Positions 41,133 to 44,554 of a DNA stretch of 44,554 nucleotides are shown here, piece after piece. Every line of letters begins with the position of its first letter. Positions within the stretch are counted from its first letter, which is position 1. Origin of the DNA: Defluviicoccus sp. (GTDB lineage Bacteria; Pseudomonadota; Alphaproteobacteria; MPNO01); NCBI GenBank assembly GCA_028821395.1, contig JAPPGP010000173.1, positions 1 to 44,554 of the forward strand, written 5' to 3'. The notes beneath the pieces were generated by a model. That model saw only the letters and a list, made by a program, of their open reading frames with translations. It did not search any database and had not been told where the DNA came from. Made by a program: the position numbers and the translations under genes.

Positions 41133-42257
41133 ATGACCTTCCCCATCGATCCGCCGTTTCGCGCCGAGCACATCGGCAGCCTGGTGCGGCCCGAGGCGGT
41201 GCTCGCCGCGCGCGAGGAGCACGCGGCGAGGCGGATCGACGATGCCGGGCTGCGCGAAGTCGAGGACGCCGAGATCGCACGCGCGGTCGCCTTCCAGGTC
41301 GGGCTCGGGCTGCGCTCGCTGAGCGACGGCGAGTTCCGCCGGCACAGCTACACCGACAGCTTCGGCACCGCGGTCTTCGCGAGCCTCGGCACCGCCCGCA
41401 CCGACGATCCCGACTGGCGCTACACCAACCAGGCGGGGGAGACGTCGGACGCCAACGTTTCCGTCGTCGCCGACCGGCTGGTGTGGGAAGGCCCGGCCAA
41501 TGTCGCCGATTTCGCCTATCTCGCGTCGGTCGCGCCCGATGGCTGCGTGCCCAAGATGACCCTGCCCGGGCCGTGCCACATCCATTTCCGCGCCGGGCGC
41601 GGCAATATCGACCGCGCCGCCTATCCCGGTCTCGACGCCTTCTGGGCCGACGTGATCGAGGCTTACGAGAAGGAGATCGCCGCGCTCCACGACGCCGGCT
41701 GCCGCTATATCCAGCTCGACGAGACCTCGATCGCCAAGCTCGGCGACCCCAAGATCAGGCGCGGGCTGGAGGCACGGGGCGACGACTGGCGCGACCTCCT
41801 CGACCTCTATATCGAGGTCATCGCCGAGGTCGCCCGGCGCACCCCGCCCGGCATCGCGCTCGGCCTCCATCTCTGCCGCGGCAACAAGGCGGGCGCCTGG
41901 CAGGCCGAGGGCGGCTACGACGACGTGGCGGCGAGGTTGTTCCGCGACCTGCCGATCCGCTTCTACCTCCTCGAATACGATTCGCCGCGGGCCGGCACCT
42001 TCCAGCCGCTCGCCGAGCTCCCCGACGGCAAGTTGGTGGTGCTCGGCCTGGTGTCGACCAAGCTCCGCGCGCTCGAGGATGCCGGCGCGCTCGAACGCCG
42101 GATCGAGGAGGCGAGCCGCTACGTGCCCGTGGAACGCCTCTGCCTCTCGCCGCAATGCGGCTTCGCCGGCGACATCGGCGGCACCGGTCTCGATTCCGCC
42201 GACCAGGCGGCCAAGCTCGCTCTGGTGGTGGACGTCGCCCGACGGGTGTGGGGCTAG
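41133..42257 (+). CDS. Core-MetE-like zinc protein, copy 2
   Basis: A 374-residue single-barrel MetE-family protein, parallel to the one at 11775. It opens PPFRAEHIGSLVRPEAVL and keeps all four zinc-ligand positions: His246 and Cys248 (GLHLCRGN), Glu281 (LEYDS) and Cys342 (SPQCGF). Identity to copy 1 is clear in these motifs but low between them, so the two probably have different substrates. Its stop shares CTAG with the stop of the opposing TPP enzyme gene (42254-42257). It is divergent from the HDO/aspartate-dehydrogenase-like unit across 106 bases. A thiol alkyl-transfer role is inferred from the family. Confidence 0.9.
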   Translation: MTFPIDPPFRAEHIGSLVRPEAVLAAREEHAARRIDDAGLREVEDAEIARAVAFQVGLGLRSLSDGEFRRHSYTDSFGTAVFASLGTARTDDPDWRYTNQAGETSDANVSVVADRLVWEGPANVADFAYLASVAPDGCVPKMTLPGPCHIHFRAGRGNIDRAAYPGLDAFWADVIEAYEKEIAALHDAGCRYIQLDETSIAKLGDPKIRRGLEARGDDWRDLLDLYIEVIAEVARRTPPGIALGLHLCRGNKAGAWQAEGGYDDVAARLFRDLPIRFYLLEYDSPRAGTFQPLAELPDGKLVVLGLVSTKLRALEDAGALERRIEEASRYVPVERLCLSPQCGFAGDIGGTGLDSADQAAKLALVVDVARRVWG

Positions 42258-43951
42258 TCGTCCACCAGCACGTTGAGGATCGCGGTCTTGCCTTCGCGCG
42301 TGGCGGCCAGTGCCGCTTCGAGGGCGGAGGGGAGCTCGGCGGGGTCCGCGACGCGCCGGCCGAACCCGTCGAAGGGGCGGACCAGCTCGGCGTAGTCGAG
42401 GTCGGTGATCATGCGGCCGTAGAACAGGTCGTGCTCGGCCGCGACCCCGTCCGGGTAGAAGGCGCGGTGCTCCTTCGCCATCGCCGAGTAGCCGGTGTTG
42501 TTGACCACCACCACCAGGATCGGCAGCGCCTCATGCGCCGAGAGCGCGAGGCTCTGGACGACCGGATTGTACATGAACGAGCCGTCGCCGATCACCGACA
42601 CCACGGTCCGCTCCTTCGCGGCCAGCTTGAGGCCGAGCGCGACGCCGAGCCCCTGGCCGAGTCCGCCGGCAACCCGGTAATAGCTCCGCGCCCCCTTGTA
42701 GGGCCGGTGGCGCATCAGGCGCTGGCGGTGGGTGATGGTCTCGTCGGCGTAGATCGCATCGTCCGGCATCGCCTCGCCCAGCGCGTCGAACAGGACAATC
42801 GGGTCGATGGTCTTCTTTCGCCGCGCCGCCTCGACGGTCTGGCGGTCGGCGGCGGCCAGCGCCTCGTGCGCCTTCGCCCAGTGCGCGGCGCGCTCCTCGA
42901 CCGCGCCGTTCTTCGGCGCGTTCGCCGCCACCGCGTCCGCCAGCAGGCGGAGCGTCGCCGCGCAGTCGCCTTCGAGGAAGCGGTCGGCCTGGATGTTCTG
43001 GTAGACCATCTCGGTGCGGAACGGCGTCTCGCCGATGGCGACGATATGCGCTTTGCGCGGCCGGCGCGACGGCGGGTTCCACGGCGCCCGGGCGCTGAGC
43101 GTCAGCACCAGATCCGCCTCGTCGAGCCAGTCCGGCTGCCCCGCCCCCTGGAACAGCCTGTGGTCGCCCGGGAAGTTGCTGTAATCCGACCACGGCGCGT
43201 CGACCACCGGGATCGCCAGCATCTCGGCGAGCGCGACCAGCGCGTCGAACCCCTCCGGGTCGCGGCCCGAGCCCTCGGCGACGATGGCCGGCCGCTCGGC
43301 CGAGACCAGCAGATCGGCGACCGCCTCGATATCCGCCGCCGGAGGCTGCACCTTGGGCGCGGGCGGCACGTCGCGCATGCGGTCGGGCGGGGTCCAGTCG
43401 GCGAGCTGGGTCTCGATGGGCACGGTCATGAAGGTCGGGCCCGACGGCGTGCGCTGCGCCATCTCGCCGGCGCGGATGAGCTGTTCGAACAGCGTCGCCG
43501 GGCTGGAGGCCTGGTTCGACCACTTGACCAGCGGCGCGGCGAGGCTGTGCGGCCCGCCGACCACGCTCAGGCTCGACAGCCATTGCGGTCCGGGGTGGAA
43601 GCCCTCCTGCTCGCCATAGGTCAGCGCCTCGCCGGCGACCACCACCATGGGGATGCCCAGGCGCTGGGCTGCGTCGATCCCCATCGAGCCCTGCAGCAGC
43701 CCGACCCCGGTATGCAGCATCACCCCCTGCATGCGCCCCGTATAGCCGGTGTAGCCGATGGCGAGATCGACCGCGAGGGTCTCGTGAGCGCAGCTCAGGT
43801 AGACCGGGCCGGGCACGTTCGAGACCTTCTGGCGGGCGAACGCCTCCCACACCGCGCCCCATTCCGAGCCCGGCGAGGCCATCACGTAGTCCATGTCCAG
43901 GCAGCGGAACGCCTGCACCACCGCTTCGCCGCCGTCCAGCCTGTTCTTCAT
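42254..43951 (-). CDS. Thiamine pyrophosphate-dependent enzyme (acetolactate synthase/benzoylformate decarboxylase type)
   Basis: A 565-residue TPP enzyme of the AHAS/POX/BFD superfamily. The cofactor-activating glutamate is in SCAHETLAVDLAIG (about residues 53-66), the middle domain carries VSAERPAIVAEGSGRD, and the C-terminal TPP/Mg motif is VIGDGSFMYNPVVQSLALSA (about 436-455), ending in VVVVNN. It probably decarboxylates a 2-oxo acid, perhaps followed by the aldehyde dehydrogenase at 26173. There is no regulatory-subunit gene, so acetolactate synthase for branched-chain synthesis is unlikely. The frame opens at 44011, but ATG 43951 behind GGGAGGGAATGGCGGG is chosen. It diverges from the broken hyuA. 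Confidence 0.93.
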   Translation of the reverse strand: MKNRLDGGEAVVQAFRCLDMDYVMASPGSEWGAVWEAFARQKVSNVPGPVYLSCAHETLAVDLAIGYTGYTGRMQGVMLHTGVGLLQGSMGIDAAQRLGIPMVVVAGEALTYGEQEGFHPGPQWLSSLSVVGGPHSLAAPLVKWSNQASSPATLFEQLIRAGEMAQRTPSGPTFMTVPIETQLADWTPPDRMRDVPPAPKVQPPAADIEAVADLLVSAERPAIVAEGSGRDPEGFDALVALAEMLAIPVVDAPWSDYSNFPGDHRLFQGAGQPDWLDEADLVLTLSARAPWNPPSRRPRKAHIVAIGETPFRTEMVYQNIQADRFLEGDCAATLRLLADAVAANAPKNGAVEERAAHWAKAHEALAAADRQTVEAARRKKTIDPIVLFDALGEAMPDDAIYADETITHRQRLMRHRPYKGARSYYRVAGGLGQGLGVALGLKLAAKERTVVSVIGDGSFMYNPVVQSLALSAHEALPILVVVVNNTGYSAMAKEHRAFYPDGVAAEHDLFYGRMITDLDYAELVRPFDGFGRRVADPAELPSALEAALAATREGKTAILNVLVDD

Positions 43952-44045
43952 CCCGCCATTCCCTCCCGATTGCCGGGGCCGAGCATGACCACTGTGGGCA
44001 GGGGGCGTCAATCGCTACACTCCGCCGCCGGAAGGGGTTGGGCTG

Positions 44046-44087
44046 ATGCCGCGCGCGAGGCTCGCCGCCGATGTCGGCGGCACTTAA
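44046..44087 (+). pseudogene. 5' fragment of a third hyuA, interrupted by a mobile element
   Basis: ATG 44046 opens MPRARLAADVGGT and then meets TAA at 44085. The piece is exactly the N terminus of a HyuA protein up to the DxGGT of the phosphate motif, where FTDI should follow. A plausible ribosome site (GGAAGG) and TACACT (44016-44021) as a -10 precede it. At 44084-44086 the sequence switches abruptly from very GC-rich to AT-richer DNA, so the gene was cut by an insertion rather than by a point mutation. Confidence 0.8.
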
Positions 44088-44345
44088 ATTGACTCCTATT
44101 TTCGGATATCTGGACATGCGTACCCTTGAGATGCCTTTAGAACGCAGGAGGCGACATTTCCATGATTATTCCCTATAGGACAATGGGTTGCACCCACGTC
44201 GACGCCTCTTGAAACCCTCGTTCTGCTACGGTACAAGACCCTGGAGAACGACTCCGGTCGCTTACGCCCATCTTACGCTTACGACGAATAGCGAATCGGC
44301 GGCCGACCGGGGACGGTGAGAACGATTCTCAACAAGGGGCATCGC
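44088..44345. mobile_element. End region of an inserted element, non-coding
   Basis: From about 44085 base composition falls sharply (AAATTGACTCCTATTTTCGG at the edge), marking foreign DNA. Three copies of CTTACG (44261-44266, 44272-44277, 44278-44283) precede the integrase and could be arm-type binding sites. A 16-codon frame, ATG 44162 to TGA 44212, has a perfect AGGAGG ten bases upstream and might be a leader peptide; nothing else supports it. No tRNA gene or clear att direct repeat is visible because the other end lies outside the window. Confidence 0.6.
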
Positions 44346-44554
44346 ATGGCCAAGCTGAAGTTTAGAACCATCTCCAAGCGCACCGTCGACGCGCTTGTCG
44401 TCGAGGACCGCGATGAGGTCTTCTGGGACGACCGCATTCCGGGCTTCGGGGTGAGGGTCTATCCGTCGGGGTCGAGGGTCTATGTCGTCCAGACCCGGCA
44501 CAAGGGGAAGTCGCGCCGCGTGACGCTCGGGCGCCACGGGGTCATCACCGCCGA
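44346..44554 (+). CDS. Tyrosine recombinase/integrase, N-terminal part (runs off the window)
   Basis: The last 69 codons of the window start MAKLKFRTISKRTVDALVVE, continue with FWDDRIPGFGVRVYPSG and VQTRHKGKSRRVTLGRHG, and have no stop. This is the arm-DNA-binding N terminus (DUF4102-like) of integrases of genomic islands and P4-like phages. AAGGGG lies eight bases before the ATG. Position beside the hyuA break and orientation away from it suggest it mobilised the element that interrupts hyuA. Catalytic residues are beyond the window end. Confidence 0.9.
   Translation, partial: MAKLKFRTISKRTVDALVVEDRDEVFWDDRIPGFGVRVYPSGSRVYVVQTRHKGKSRRVTLGRHGVITA

Noticed and set aside
42254..43951. Acetolactate synthase for branched-chain amino acids
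   Set aside because: No small regulatory subunit or ilvC nearby, and context is catabolic; left as a general TPP decarboxylase-type enzyme.
40328..44092. 1254-codon plus-strand open frame
   Set aside because: It crosses HDO, core-MetE and TPP-enzyme genes in wrong frames; composition is low-complexity and no motif is visible.
44085..44120. IS21-like terminal repeat at the hyuA break
   Set aside because: AAATTGACTCC vaguely recalls such ends, but no transposase or second inverted repeat is visible.
1..44554. CRISPR array, rRNA or tRNA genes
   Set aside because: No regularly spaced repeats and no recognisable RNA-gene signatures were found on reading either strand.

Overview
The window is a gene-dense, very GC-rich stretch, about 95% coding on both strands, with many 4-nt ATGA start/stop overlaps and almost no intergenic space. 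Codon use (third positions nearly always G or C) and gene content (SLC13, DUF35/thiolase-like pairs, UbiD, HyuA/HyuB carboxylases, fitAB) suggest a metabolically versatile, probably aerobic alphaproteobacterium. That taxonomy is inference; there is no rRNA or tRNA here to test it.

Left block (1-10.8 kb). A long inverted repeat (17-115) precedes a tight plus-strand operon: amidohydrolase, UbiD-type decarboxylase, HyuA, HyuB carrying a fused acetone-carboxylase-gamma-like zinc tail, a 3-hydroxyisobutyrate-dehydrogenase-like enzyme, an ornithine-cyclodeaminase-like enzyme and a gentisate-dioxygenase-like cupin. A MarR regulator lies tail to tail with it. This looks like a catabolic operon for an aromatic or nitrogen-containing acid.

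Second block (10.8-18.6 kb). Minus-strand Rieske oxygenase, core-MetE-like protein and SDR diverge from a GlnT-like gamma-glutamyl ligase and an MFS transporter. Between them is a promoter region with an 11-bp palindrome. A DMT transporter and a FAH-family hydrolase follow.

Third block (18.6-28.8 kb). An ACMSD-like amidohydrolase and a heme-oxygenase-like diiron oxidase (HDO) diverge from an orphan molybdenum hydroxylase large subunit. Directly behind the latter sits a lower-GC two-gene PIN module, followed by a copy of the hydroxylase 3' end, then an HD-domain protein with a diiron-oxygenase-like ligand set. A DUF35/thiolase-like pair lacking the usual cysteine diverges from an aldehyde dehydrogenase and a NicC-like flavin monooxygenase.

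Fourth block (28.7-38.5 kb). A RelB-like antitoxin with a truncated toxin is followed by a second Hyu locus (HyuB, then divergent HyuA-HyuB-cupin), an intact fitAB toxin-antitoxin pair, an SLC13 transporter and a GFA protein. Right block (38.6-44.5 kb): SDR, aspartate-dehydrogenase-like enzyme, a second HDO, a second core-MetE-like protein and a TPP enzyme. The right edge is a mobile-element junction: a third hyuA is cut after 13 codons and a tyrosine-recombinase gene starts 260 bases later.

Read as a whole, the region repeats one tool kit: HyuA/HyuB carboxylase-type enzymes, core-MetE-like zinc proteins, HDO/HD diiron candidates, amidohydrolases, SDRs and cupins. It is decorated with toxin-antitoxin debris. 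The most novel candidates are the two CADD-like HDOs with their partners, the PIN module wedged behind the hydroxylase gene, the HyuB-zinc fusion and the broken hyuA/integrase junction. Substrates cannot be read from sequence alone.
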